Shown here in pieces: positions 16,596-26,078 of a stretch of DNA of 64,000 nucleotides; positions within the stretch are counted from its first letter, which is position 1, and each line of letters begins with the position of its first letter. A model generated the notes under the pieces. That model ran no database searches, had not been told where the DNA came from, and was given only the letters and a program-made list of their open reading frames with translations. Source of the DNA: Chrysiogenes arsenatis DSM 11915 (GTDB taxonomy: Bacteria; Chrysiogenota; Chrysiogenetes; Chrysiogenales; Chrysiogenaceae). Position numbers and translations under genes: made by a program. The stretch spans positions 1-64,000 of the forward strand of contig NZ_AWNK01000005.1 in assembly GCF_000469585.1 (NCBI RefSeq), written 5' to 3'.

Positions 16596-19500
16596 GTATC
16601 ATCAATTTCCCCCATGATTCGATGTGTTTCATTGAGTGCAACAATAATCCGCTGATAATGCCGCACATCGTCATAACTCAACGTTCGACCATGGCGATCT
16701 TTCAGCCATTTTTGTGCTGGTTGATAGCCACCGATAAAAAACTCCCAAGCAATAAGCGGGACTTCATCGAAATACTGTTCATCATTGATCCAGATTCGAC
16801 CAATTCCGCCAGCTTCGTCGTAGAGTTCCCAATCTTTTTTGGTAATTTTACGGGTGATAGTGTTATTGCCAGCAACAGGGTACGAAGTAACAAAGCGGTC
16901 AATCTCTTGATGCTCCAGTAGGTGATACTGGCGCAGTTCACTCCCTTTTTGTACTAAATCCCAAAACATATTTGCATCAGTGGGATAAGGGATGCGGGGG
17001 AAATCGGTTTTTAAAAACTCTTGATATTTTGTGCGATAGCTTGGCGAATGGAGGACGGCATAAATGTAATCTATGATATTAACTGGAGACATGCTGCATG
17101 TGCCATTCGCATCATTAACATTAAAAACGAGGCCTATAGCTTGTGAAATATTATCAACAATAGTTAAATTTAAGTTATATCCTTCAGTAGTAGTTGAAAG
17201 ATCGTCACTACCATATAGTCGCAGAGGAAAAACCTGATTTGCCTCCCTGCTAGAGGTAGAAATGACGCAGTCATTTGCAATAAGTTTTGTGATAAAACAA
17301 TGCCTAAACCCTACGGTTGCTTGTTGTTTTGAGACCAGTAAACAATAGTTTTCTCTGCCAGCGACATGCAGAATTAGTTCTTTTCTAGGCCTATCACATA
17401 TAGCTGGGTGCATTATTGCAAAGCGATCATCAAAAGCCCTATAGGTAGTTTTGCATACGAATTGGCCATAATTAATATGTATTCCTATTTTATTTCTTTG
17501 TTCTTTGAGTTTCCAACTGCTGGATTCATTAATATTATACCTAGACAGCAGCTCATGTTCATCAATGTTGTCATCAACAAAATCAGCCAGCCTCTTGATG
17601 AGTTCGTGCTTACAATGGGCAACAGCAAAAGAATCTCTGTGCGATTGATAACCAACAACGCTAACGGGCATCAACTCGTCAAGGCCGAATCCTGACTTAT
17701 ACACATTTAATCTTGCAATATCTTTTAAAATAAAAGAATAGCTAGGGGATATGTTAGATACAAGCTTATAGTTGATCCGGCCATTCGAGTTGTTACTAAG
17801 GAATGAATACTTGTGAGTACGCTTTCCATAAACATCAAAGTGATAAACCTTACCTAATTGACCAATTTTTCTTTTTTCTTTTTTGATAAAGATACTTATA
17901 GAAACACCTTGCTGGATATCAAAGACATTTTCATCCTTTGAGCCATCTGGAGCAGTTTCTTTTTTATTGCTGTTGCCATGTAAATCAATAACGTATATTT
18001 TGTCATATGTATTGAGTAAGCTCCAGCGCATACCACGAAATGTTGGGTTATCAAGAAAGCCGTGTGGGTTAATGAACGCCATTATCCCTTCGCCTTTCTT
18101 TTCAATAAAATGCTGGGCGTAACGAATGAATTTCACATAGTCGTCGTTAATCCACTTGGGATTTTTTTCATTTAGCTTTACAGCCCCACCAGGTTCTTTT
18201 TTGTAGTCTTCCATCAAAGACATAATCCACTCGCCTTTGTTAGCGCTTTCGCCGCTGTATGGTGGGTTGCCTAACACTACCATCACTGGCGTGTCGCGTT
18301 TTACAAGATCAGCCTCTTGCGCCTCTTGGCTTATCCATCGTGCAAACAGGGTTCCGGTTGCAGGGTGATGCTCTTCTAAGCTATTGGTGAGAAACACACG
18401 GAAACGCTGGCTTTTATTTGGCACATACCCCGTTTCTTGTAAAAGCAAGTCGAGCTTTAAGTGTGCCATTGCATAAGATGCCATAAGGAGTTCAAAGCCG
18501 TTTAATCGCGGAATGAGGTCGTTTTCAACGTAGCCACTCCACATGCCTTTCATGTTAGCAAACCGGGTTTTGTAGATGTACTTGATAATCTCGGCCAGAA
18601 AGGTGCCTGTTCCTGTTGCAGGGTCAAGTATTTGTACTTTATGAACTTCCTTTTCTTGCATTATGGGTTTGCCGCGCTTATCAGTGCCAACACCTTCGAC
18701 TTTAATGGCTATCTTGCTGTTGTCGGCAATGCCATCTTTGATACCAAACTCACTTTTTAAGATGTCATCAACGGCACGGACGATAAAGCTGACTACGGGT
18801 TCTGGTGTATACCAGACTCCTCGAGCCTTGCGGAGCTTGGGGTCATATTCAGAGAGGAATGTTTCGTAAAAATGAATAATGGGGTCGTTTTGAGCCGTAG
18901 CGGAATTGCCAAAATTATTTAACAGTGATTTTACGTCAGTAGCACGAAATACATCGGCTAAGTTGTCAACATTCGTAATTAGCCGTTCATCAATAGTTGT
19001 TCCAGCTATGTACGAAAAAAGGTTACGCAAAAAAGGATTTGATTTTGGGATAAGTTCGGCTGCTTCATGGCGGCTGAAATTCTCAAGTGTGGTATCATGC
19101 AGTCTCGCGGCAAACATGCCATACGCTATGGTTTGGGCATAAATATCAGCAAATTGCTTTTCGTCGATATCATGGATGAGGCTTTCTTGAAACGCAGTTA
19201 ACTGATCGCGAAGGCTGTTATTTTCATAGGTATCATCTTGTGACGTCAATGCGTATTCAATAGTATTTTGCAGAAGTCGTGCTTTGGCGGCCATCATTTT
19301 GGCAAGCACATTTGGTGATTTTATGGTTTGTCCAACAAATATGCCAAAATCTTTAATCTGATTTTCAAATTGTTGAAATGCATCTGTGTTGGCGATGATA
19401 GTGGTGCCTTGGAGTTCTGCTAGCCGAACTTCTTCTGTAAACTGTCCATAACGGTAGAAACGAAATATCAGATAATCGGTAATGATAAGGTTATCGAACC

Positions 19501-19768
19501 CTTTTTTATATCGCTCGAACTGTTCATTTTTTCCATCCAGTTTAATCCCGATGACTTTGGCTTCTATGTACCCGATGGGGATTGTTTTACGCGAAAGGAT
19601 ATAGTCGGGATTGCCAATGTTCTGGACGCGTCCCGGTTCGTTAGTGACGTGAACATCCGGCAGAAGTGTGCGCAAAAGCTGTTCAAGATCACCACGAAAG
19701 GTGTGCTCAGTGGTTTTACCTGCTCTGAGGCGTTTTTGAATCATGTCTAGATATGCGGCCACATCCAT
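16583..19768 (-). CDS. Single-chain type IIG/ISP-like restriction-modification enzyme
   Basis: A 1061-residue fused nuclease and N6-adenine methyltransferase. The N-terminal PD-(D/E)xK nuclease is visible as NPDYI (Asp55) and GYIEAK (Glu69, Lys71). The methylase core has YTPEPVVSFIVRAVDD, motif I DPATGTGTFL (about 378) and motif IV NPPYSGES (about 498). The C-terminal ~450 residues would be the target-recognition domain, as in type ISP enzymes, but the helicase domain of true ISP enzymes is missing, which fits type IIG. It needs no separate methylase or specificity subunit. AT-richer than its neighbours and flanked by repeats, hence probably acquired. Confidence 0.9.
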   Translation of the reverse strand: MDVAAYLDMIQKRLRAGKTTEHTFRGDLEQLLRTLLPDVHVTNEPGRVQNIGNPDYILSRKTIPIGYIEAKVIGIKLDGKNEQFERYKKGFDNLIITDYLIFRFYRYGQFTEEVRLAELQGTTIIANTDAFQQFENQIKDFGIFVGQTIKSPNVLAKMMAAKARLLQNTIEYALTSQDDTYENNSLRDQLTAFQESLIHDIDEKQFADIYAQTIAYGMFAARLHDTTLENFSRHEAAELIPKSNPFLRNLFSYIAGTTIDERLITNVDNLADVFRATDVKSLLNNFGNSATAQNDPIIHFYETFLSEYDPKLRKARGVWYTPEPVVSFIVRAVDDILKSEFGIKDGIADNSKIAIKVEGVGTDKRGKPIMQEKEVHKVQILDPATGTGTFLAEIIKYIYKTRFANMKGMWSGYVENDLIPRLNGFELLMASYAMAHLKLDLLLQETGYVPNKSQRFRVFLTNSLEEHHPATGTLFARWISQEAQEADLVKRDTPVMVVLGNPPYSGESANKGEWIMSLMEDYKKEPGGAVKLNEKNPKWINDDYVKFIRYAQHFIEKKGEGIMAFINPHGFLDNPTFRGMRWSLLNTYDKIYVIDLHGNSNKKETAPDGSKDENVFDIQQGVSISIFIKKEKRKIGQLGKVYHFDVYGKRTHKYSFLSNNSNGRINYKLVSNISPSYSFILKDIARLNVYKSGFGLDELMPVSVVGYQSHRDSFAVAHCKHELIKRLADFVDDNIDEHELLSRYNINESSSWKLKEQRNKIGIHINYGQFVCKTTYRAFDDRFAIMHPAICDRPRKELILHVAGRENYCLLVSKQQATVGFRHCFITKLIANDCVISTSSREANQVFPLRLYGSDDLSTTTEGYNLNLTIVDNISQAIGLVFNVNDANGTCSMSPVNIIDYIYAVLHSPSYRTKYQEFLKTDFPRIPYPTDANMFWDLVQKGSELRQYHLLEHQEIDRFVTSYPVAGNNTITRKITKKDWELYDEAGGIGRIWINDEQYFDEVPLIAWEFFIGGYQPAQKWLKDRHGRTLSYDDVRHYQRIIVALNETHRIMGEIDDTWQL

Positions 19769-19833
19769 TTTTTCTCCATCATGCTTATTTGTAATATGTT
19801 AAACGTGACGTAAACTATTCAGCACTGTTGCCA

Positions 19834-19942
19834 GTCATCTCGAACGCATGTGAGAGATCCAGATTTCTCGCTTCGCTCGAAATGACATTTGCTCTTGCTT
19901 GCGGAGGTCAGATTTCTCCTCGCCAAGATCGTTTGAAATGAC
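19834..19942. repeat. Dispersed palindromic repeat, copy B (one full unit, one degenerate)
   Basis: 19834-19886 begins GTCATCTCGAACGCATGTGAG and ends CTCGAAATGAC. A second, decayed unit (about 19907-19942) carries CAGATTTCTCCTCG and ends GTTTGAAATGAC. It marks the right edge of the restriction island. Confidence 0.75.
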
Positions 19943-19982
19943 ACAGAATCCCTCATAACACGAAGCGAAATAGTGACTTACT

Positions 19983-20006
19983 TTAGAATAATTATGATTA
20001 TTCTAA
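19983..20006. repeat. AT-rich perfect inverted repeat
   Basis: TTAGAATAAT-TATG-ATTATTCTAA is a perfect 10-bp inverted repeat just beyond the end of the RND pump gene. There is no T-run on either side long enough for a standard terminator. It may be a binding site or a weak terminator. Confidence 0.55.
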
Positions 20007-20053
20007 AACCAATTTAAAAATTATCCTATATCCACCCAACGCAACCATCGTTA

Positions 20054-23000
20054 TTACGTTGCCTCCCCAGCCGCCCCTTCAATCTCCGCTTCTTTCTGGA
20101 ACAGGTGCACCACATCGTAGGTAATCAAATATAGGCTTGGGATCAGCACTAGAATAATGGCGGTGGCAAAGATAATGCCGAAGCCAAGGCTGATCGCCAT
20201 CGGGATTAAAAACCGCGCCTGCACCGAGGTTTCAAATATCATCGGCCACAGGCCAAGGAAGGTTGTGAGCGATGTCAGCAGTATCGGGCGAAAGCGGCGC
20301 TGCCCCGACTGGCATACTGCCTCCCACAGCGGCATCCCTTCACGGCGGCGCGAGTTGATAAAATCAATCATGATCAGTGAATCATTCACGACGACTCCAG
20401 AAAGTGCCACCATGCCAAACAGCGACAGCATGCTTAAATCATATCCCATAATGATGTGCCCCAGCAGCCCACCGATGATGCCAAAAGGGATGGCGCACAT
20501 CACGATAACTGGCTGAAAGTAACTGCGAAAGAGCACGGCCAACAGGGCATAGATCAGAAACAGTGCGACAGCAAACCCTTTCCCAAGGCTGGCAAACGAC
20601 TCGCGCCGTTCTTTTGATTCCCCTTCCAGACTGACGGATAAGCCGGGAAACTGGCTCACGAGTGCCGGAACAATGGTTTCACGCAAGGCGACCGCAATTT
20701 CGGCACTGTTCCCTTCCGGTTCACGCACATCAGCGGTAACGCTGAGTACGCGGCGGCGATCTATGCGGTCAATGGCGTAATAGCCCGTCCCATCATCCAT
20801 ACGGGCAGCCTGATACAACGGAATCTCCACCCCTGCACTGTTGCGGATCATCAACTGTTCCAAGGCATGCGGCGAACGTCGTACGGCTTCGGGATAGCGT
20901 ACCATCACTTTGACTTCATCACGTCCGCGCTGAATGGAAAGCGCTTCGGCACCGTAAAAAGCGGCACGCAGTTGCCGTGCCAAGTCGTGCGCGGTAATTC
21001 CCAGCGAACGGGCGGCGGGCTCAAGGGTAAATGCCAATTCGCGCTTGCCAAGCTGGAGCGTATCGGCAATGTCGGTCACGCCGGGAAGTGTTTCCAAGGT
21101 TTGTTTCAGGTGGCGCGTAGCCTGCTCCAGCACGGCATGGTCGCGGTGCGACAACGCCACATCAACAGGAGCGCCAAAGCTGGCGAGATTGGCACTGAAA
21201 TTCAGGGAGCGGACGCCGGCAATTTCGCCGACAGCTTCGCGCCACGCGTCAAGAAACTCCTGCGAACCGAACATTCGTTCATCACTGGGAACCAGATGAA
21301 CCTGCACTTCAGCCAGATGACCTCCCGATGGTGCGGCTCCCCCCTGCGGCGAACTACTCAGGCCATACGACCCCACCACCGTGTACAGCGCACGGGATAC
21401 TGGCGTTCCGGCTTCCGCATCCAGCCGTGCCAAGACTCGCAACGCCCCTTGTTCCAGCCGCTCGGCAGCACTCAGCGTACTTTCAAACGGGCTTCCATAC
21501 GGGAGCATAAGCTGCACTTTGGCAATATCGGCATCTACTTTTGGCATAAACGTAAACTTGATGACGCCACCGATCACCAGCGACAAAACCAGCGCCAGCA
21601 AAACAACCGCACTGGCAACGGTGGCATAGCGCCATTCCAAGCAGAAGTTAAGCGCCTTGGCGTATGGCACGGCGACAAACCACTCCAGCCCAGCAGAAGT
21701 TTTTTGACGCACCCGCTCCAGTAAGGCCATTGGACCTCTATACGGTTGATTAGCATGTTTGCCTGAAAGATGGGCGGGGAGGATAAGCAGCGCTTCTACC
21801 AGCGAAATCAGCAGCACCGAAATCACCACCACGGGAATCACTATGATGAATTTCCCCATCATACCCGTTACCAGCAGCATTGGCGCGAAGGCCGCCACGC
21901 TGGTGAGAATTGAAAATATTACCGGCCCAGCTACTTCCAGCGTCCCATCGATAGCGGCATCGTAGAGTTTTTTCCCCATTTGTCGGTGCGTGTAAATATT
22001 TTCCCCAACCACAATGGCATCATCAACAACAATCCCCAACGCCAGGATAAACGCAAATAACGAAACCATATTGATCGACACATCGGCCATCGGCAACACC
22101 ATAAGTGCCCCCAGAAAGGAAATGGGTATTCCCATGGTTGTCCAGAATGCCAGCCGCAGATCGAGAAACAATCCCAGCGTCACAAGCACCAGAATCAACC
22201 CAATCGCGCCATTGCGCAGCAAAAGATTCATGCGGCTTTTTAAGATTTCCGCGCGATCGTCCAGCACAGCGAGTTGTACCGTTGGCGGCAGTTCCTGTTG
22301 TTTGCGTTCCACGTACTCTTTGACGGTATCCGCTATGGCGATAGGCTTTTGATTGCCGACGCGGTACACCGCCACGGTGACAGCAGACTGGCCGCCTAAC
22401 CGCGAACGCAGATCAACATCCACAAACGATTCGCGCACGGTTGCAATGTCTCCGAGGAGCACTTGCTCGCCTGCCGCACCAGCAAGTATCGGCAGGTTTT
22501 CGTACGCACTGGCCTGCAAGCGTTTTTCTGCCGTCCGCACCAGAATATCTCCCCCAGCGGCACGAATGCTCCCGCCGGGCAAGTCAAGCGATAAGGAACC
22601 GATAGATTTTGCTACCCCTTCGAGCGTCAACGCATACTGACGCAGCGTGGCTTCTTCTATTTCAACCGCAATTTCCGGTGCACGCGTGCCACCGATTTCC
22701 ACGAGGGTAATATCTGGCAATGCCAGCAGCTCGTCGCGAATCAACTCCGCCTGAGCGCGTAACTGCGACTCGGCGAGCGCCCCAGAAAGGGCAATCGAAA
22801 TAACCTGCTGGCGGTTATCGACCTTTACCACCATCGGCTGCAACGCTTCTTCGGGAAAGGAATCAATCCGATCCACTTCGCCCTTAATCTCCTGCAACAT
22901 GAGATCGACATCGACCCCTTCACGGATTTCGGCGTTGACGACGCCCAACCCTTCCGCCGCCTGCGAACGAACGCGTTTAATGCCACTGAGTGATCCGATC

Positions 23001-23212
23001 GCCTCTTCAATCTTGATCACCAGCGAATCTTCCACTTCGCCCGGCGCGGCTCCGGGATAGGCAACACTGACGCGCACAGTATCCAGCACAATTTCGGGAA
23101 AAATTTCTTGTTTTAAGCCGCTACCGACAATGGCACCAACGATCAAGAGCGTGACCATCAAAAGATTGGCAGCGACACGGTTGGAGGTCATCCAACGGAT
23201 CAGGCTATTCAT
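20054..23212 (-). CDS. RND efflux transporter, AcrB/HAE1-like (pump 1)
   Basis: A 1052-residue inner-membrane proton-driven pump. It begins MNSLIRWMTSNRVAANLLMV (first membrane helix) and shows the RND layout: a large periplasmic loop, a helix bundle containing the proton-relay pattern ALGIVVDDAIVVGENIY (near residue 400), a second periplasmic loop and GVVVNDSLIMIDFIN in the second bundle. The ATG at 23212 overlaps the end of the adaptor gene by 8 bp; an upstream start would run back through that gene. No outer-membrane channel gene is nearby. Confidence 0.93.
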   Translation of the reverse strand: MNSLIRWMTSNRVAANLLMVTLLIVGAIVGSGLKQEIFPEIVLDTVRVSVAYPGAAPGEVEDSLVIKIEEAIGSLSGIKRVRSQAAEGLGVVNAEIREGVDVDLMLQEIKGEVDRIDSFPEEALQPMVVKVDNRQQVISIALSGALAESQLRAQAELIRDELLALPDITLVEIGGTRAPEIAVEIEEATLRQYALTLEGVAKSIGSLSLDLPGGSIRAAGGDILVRTAEKRLQASAYENLPILAGAAGEQVLLGDIATVRESFVDVDLRSRLGGQSAVTVAVYRVGNQKPIAIADTVKEYVERKQQELPPTVQLAVLDDRAEILKSRMNLLLRNGAIGLILVLVTLGLFLDLRLAFWTTMGIPISFLGALMVLPMADVSINMVSLFAFILALGIVVDDAIVVGENIYTHRQMGKKLYDAAIDGTLEVAGPVIFSILTSVAAFAPMLLVTGMMGKFIIVIPVVVISVLLISLVEALLILPAHLSGKHANQPYRGPMALLERVRQKTSAGLEWFVAVPYAKALNFCLEWRYATVASAVVLLALVLSLVIGGVIKFTFMPKVDADIAKVQLMLPYGSPFESTLSAAERLEQGALRVLARLDAEAGTPVSRALYTVVGSYGLSSSPQGGAAPSGGHLAEVQVHLVPSDERMFGSQEFLDAWREAVGEIAGVRSLNFSANLASFGAPVDVALSHRDHAVLEQATRHLKQTLETLPGVTDIADTLQLGKRELAFTLEPAARSLGITAHDLARQLRAAFYGAEALSIQRGRDEVKVMVRYPEAVRRSPHALEQLMIRNSAGVEIPLYQAARMDDGTGYYAIDRIDRRRVLSVTADVREPEGNSAEIAVALRETIVPALVSQFPGLSVSLEGESKERRESFASLGKGFAVALFLIYALLAVLFRSYFQPVIVMCAIPFGIIGGLLGHIIMGYDLSMLSLFGMVALSGVVVNDSLIMIDFINSRRREGMPLWEAVCQSGQRRFRPILLTSLTTFLGLWPMIFETSVQARFLIPMAISLGFGIIFATAIILVLIPSLYLITYDVVHLFQKEAEIEGAAGEAT

Positions 23213-24374
23213 GGAGCGTTGTCCCGTGAACGGTGCCGACACGCACACGCATTCCCGCCAGCGGTGCACTGAGCGGCGACGTCACAACGGTTTCCCCTTC
23301 GGCAAACGTTTCACGAATGTAGACCGAATCTGGTTCTGACCACACCACACTCACCGGGCGGATCGCTAAGGTTTGCGTATTTTCGACCACCCAGAGCGTG
23401 TTCTGTTCGCGCAATGCGCGGTGCGGCAGGCGCGTAAGTCCTTGTAATGACTTTCCGGCAATCACCACATTGACAAACGTGCCAAACTCTAGTGGAGTGT
23501 TCTGCCCCTTGTTTGAATAGGGATTCGACACACGACCAATCACCATCACCGTACGGCGCGCGGCATCAACGGTTCCGCGACTGCGATGCAGCACTCCGTG
23601 CCACTGCGGTGCGTTCTGGCTGGGTCGCGTCACGGTAAACATGGGTGGCTGCTTCCAGTCGATCTGTTCAAAGTCACGCTGCGCCAGTGGAATTTCCACC
23701 TCGGCAACGTCAATAGCCGCGACAGTGGCAAGCTTGGCGCCGACGGTGACGAACTGCCCTTCATCAATCAACTTTTCCGTTACGAGGGCGTCATACGGCG
23801 CGACGACGGTGGAACGTGCCACATTTAACGCGGCATTTTCTACCGAGGCCTGAGCCGAAGCGAGCGCGGCTTTGGCATTGCGCACCTGCGGTTCATACAG
23901 CACCAATGACGTTGGTTGCAGCGCGGCAGCGTCCGCGCGGTGCGAAGTAAACTGCTCCCATTCAGTACGTGCCAGATCGCGCTTGGCTTCAATGACTTCC
24001 AGTTCATAGATCGCGGCACTCAGCGCGGCTTCAGCCTGCTTCAGGCGAAATACCATATCGGCACTGTCAAAGACAATCAACTCAGTACCCGCCGTAACAA
24101 CACCGCCTACCAATAAGGCCGGGTGAATCCGCTCCACCCGTGCTGCAACTTGCGCGGCCAGCACCGTTTGGCGCAATGGTGTCACCGTACCCGACGCGGC
24201 AATGCGCGATGCCCCTTGGGCTGGTTCCGGTACGATTACATCCACAAGCACCGCAACTTCAGCGGGTGGGGTTGGTTGCGGAAGAGTTTTGCGGGCAATA
24301 ATCTGGCGAGCTATCAACAGGCCAACAGCAAGGATCAAAAGCGGAACGAATATCTTGAGTACAGTGCGGGTCAT
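23205..24374 (-). CDS. RND periplasmic adaptor (membrane fusion protein)
   Basis: A 389-residue adaptor of the HlyD/AcrA type linking pump 1 to an outer-membrane channel. An N-terminal membrane anchor (about residues 7-28) is followed by a lipoyl half-motif (VAARVERIHPALLVGGVV), a helical hairpin (about 105-175), the second lipoyl half (VVAPYDALVTEKLIDEGQFV) and a beta-barrel domain. The TGA/ATG-type 8-bp overlap with the pump gene shows they are co-translated. Confidence 0.9.
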   Translation of the reverse strand: MTRTVLKIFVPLLILAVGLLIARQIIARKTLPQPTPPAEVAVLVDVIVPEPAQGASRIAASGTVTPLRQTVLAAQVAARVERIHPALLVGGVVTAGTELIVFDSADMVFRLKQAEAALSAAIYELEVIEAKRDLARTEWEQFTSHRADAAALQPTSLVLYEPQVRNAKAALASAQASVENAALNVARSTVVAPYDALVTEKLIDEGQFVTVGAKLATVAAIDVAEVEIPLAQRDFEQIDWKQPPMFTVTRPSQNAPQWHGVLHRSRGTVDAARRTVMVIGRVSNPYSNKGQNTPLEFGTFVNVVIAGKSLQGLTRLPHRALREQNTLWVVENTQTLAIRPVSVVWSEPDSVYIRETFAEGETVVTSPLSAPLAGMRVRVGTVHGTTLHE

Positions 24375-24433
24375 AGTGAGTGCCTCGGAAAACAGAGTTG
24401 AGGTGATCAGCGTGCAATATCATACCAAGATCC

Positions 24434-25528
24434 TCATCGCCTGCCGCGGTACGCTCCCATAACCATCTGGCAGATTTTTTCCAGCGGGGCGATATCGTTC
24501 ACCGCTCCAATCTGAATGGCCACTTTGGGCATACCAAAAACAACCGAGGTCGCTTCGTCCTGCGCTATCGTGTAAGCACCAGCCTCTTTCATTTCCAGCA
24601 TCCCTTTGGCACCATCATCGCCCATACCGGTCATAATAACCCCAATGGCATTGGCACCAACATAGCGCGCCCCGGAACGAAAGAGAACATCAACGGATGG
24701 GCGGTGGCGACTGACCAATGGCCCGTCTTTAATTTCTACATAGTACCGCGCACCGCTCCGTTTGATCAGCATATGCTTATTGCCAGGGGCGATAATGGCA
24801 CGCCCCGGTAGAACGGTATCGCCATTTTCCCCTTCTTTCACGGTAATGCGACAGAGCGAATCGAGCCGCTCGGCAAACGATTTGGTGAAATTTTCCGGCA
24901 TGTGTTGTACGACGACAATCCCCGGCGAATCTTCGGGAAACATCTCCAAGAACACCCGCAGCGCTTCAGTGCCTCCGGTTGAAGCGCCGACCAGCACCAC
25001 TTTTTCCGTTGTTTTCGCCATCGCTTTATTTGATTCATTCCCTTTGGCGAGGATAACATCAGCGGTTAGCTTTGGCGCTACCTGCATTGGCTTAAAACGG
25101 GCGCGATGCGTCTTCATGTTCACACTGGCTGCAGCTTTTACCGTGTCACAAATACGGGTTTTCGCTTCTTCAAGGAATTGCTTCGTACCGAGTGACGGTT
25201 TTTGAATAATATCAACGGCACCATATTCGAGTGCTTTCATGAAGGTTTCGGAATTATCAATCGTCAAACTGGAACACATCACCACCGGAATCGGGTGCTG
25301 CGACATCAGCTTTTTCAGAAAGGTCAACCCGTCCATGCGCGGCATTTCGACATCCAGCGTAATCACGTCGGGCACAAATGATTCAAGTTTTTCTGTTGCC
25401 GCATACGGATCACCAGCCGTTACCACCTCGCCAATTTGCGAATCGGATTGCAGGATTTGTTGCAATGTTTGACGTACCACCGCCGAGTCATCGACCACCA
25501 GTACGTTAATTTTCCCTTTGAGCGCCAT
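24434..25528 (-). CDS. cheB: Chemotaxis methylesterase/glutamine deamidase CheB
   Basis: Removes methyl groups from chemoreceptors when phosphorylated by CheA. An N-terminal receiver (Asp59 in [12 protein letters not shown], with VVDDSAVVR) is joined by a linker to the methylesterase domain with the triad Ser in [10 protein letters not shown] (about 179), His in [10 protein letters not shown] and Asp in [11 protein letters not shown]. The ATG at 25528 follows GAGGAG and lies 2 bases after the cheD stop, so the two are coupled; a GTG two codons upstream is less likely. Confidence 0.96.
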   Translation of the reverse strand: MALKGKINVLVVDDSAVVRQTLQQILQSDSQIGEVVTAGDPYAATEKLESFVPDVITLDVEMPRMDGLTFLKKLMSQHPIPVVMCSSLTIDNSETFMKALEYGAVDIIQKPSLGTKQFLEEAKTRICDTVKAAASVNMKTHRARFKPMQVAPKLTADVILAKGNESNKAMAKTTEKVVLVGASTGGTEALRVFLEMFPEDSPGIVVVQHMPENFTKSFAERLDSLCRITVKEGENGDTVLPGRAIIAPGNKHMLIKRSGARYYVEIKDGPLVSRHRPSVDVLFRSGARYVGANAIGVIMTGMGDDGAKGMLEMKEAGAYTIAQDEATSVVFGMPKVAIQIGAVNDIAPLEKICQMVMGAYRGRR

Positions 25529-25530
25529 GC

Positions 25531-26031
25531 TCACTCCTCCGCATGCAGACGTTGTATCCGTTTCAGGAATATCGCGCCGGTGTCGGTCGAAAAGTACAGT
25601 TTTCGTCCCAACGACCCACCAATATCCTGAGCAGAAATCCGATACCCAAGCTCATCTAACACACGCAGCGACACTTCCACATTCTGGTGACCAATAGTTT
25701 TTACGCCACGCCCAGAATCGGCGGTTTGAAACATGTCAGAGCCACCGAAAAGTTTGACTTCAACTTCCGTTCGATTGATCCCATACGATTGAAACTTTGC
25801 ATGGAGAAATTTAACGCAGCAATCAGCATACTTGTGACATTGTACACACTTATGGGTTGTTTCCTCTGTCGCTGATGGCAACATCGCATGCGTAATCCCC
25901 CCAATTTTCAGGCGGGCATTAAACATCGTCACCGCCACGCAGGAACCAAGGATGGTATGCACCACATGCGGAGTGTCAAAAACAACTCCTTGCGCTGGCT
26001 TCAAATAATATGCGTTTGAAAAATTGATCAC
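25531..26031 (-). CDS. cheD: Chemoreceptor glutamine deamidase CheD
   Basis: Deamidates receptor glutamines and tunes adaptation. The catalytic Cys31 ([10 protein letters not shown]) and His48 (GGITHAML) are present, as is the [10 protein letters not shown] segment. The GTG at 26031, giving [10 protein letters not shown], is chosen because AGAGGGGG lies 4 bases upstream; a GTG seven codons earlier is possible. Odd feature: between the catalytic loop and the next helix are five cysteines, [12 protein letters not shown] (61-72), including a CxxCH, where CheD proteins usually have a plain helix. Without a signal peptide this is not a c-type haem site; metal or redox sensing is a guess. Confidence 0.9.
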   Translation of the reverse strand: MINFSNAYYLKPAQGVVFDTPHVVHTILGSCVAVTMFNARLKIGGITHAMLPSATEETTHKCVQCHKYADCCVKFLHAKFQSYGINRTEVEVKLFGGSDMFQTADSGRGVKTIGHQNVEVSLRVLDELGYRISAQDIGGSLGRKLYFSTDTGAIFLKRIQRLHAEE

Positions 26032-26078
26032 AGCACCCCCTCTCTGCCACACACGATGGCATCAATCACATCCCCATT

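Noticed and set aside
20867-21724. 285-codon plus-strand frame opposite RND pump 1
   Set aside because: It runs antisense to a well-supported pump gene, has low-complexity composition driven by the other strand's codon use, and shows no domain.
25843-25850. c-type haem site (CxxCH) in CheD
   Set aside because: CheD is cytoplasmic and has no signal peptide, so haem attachment by the periplasmic machinery is not expected.
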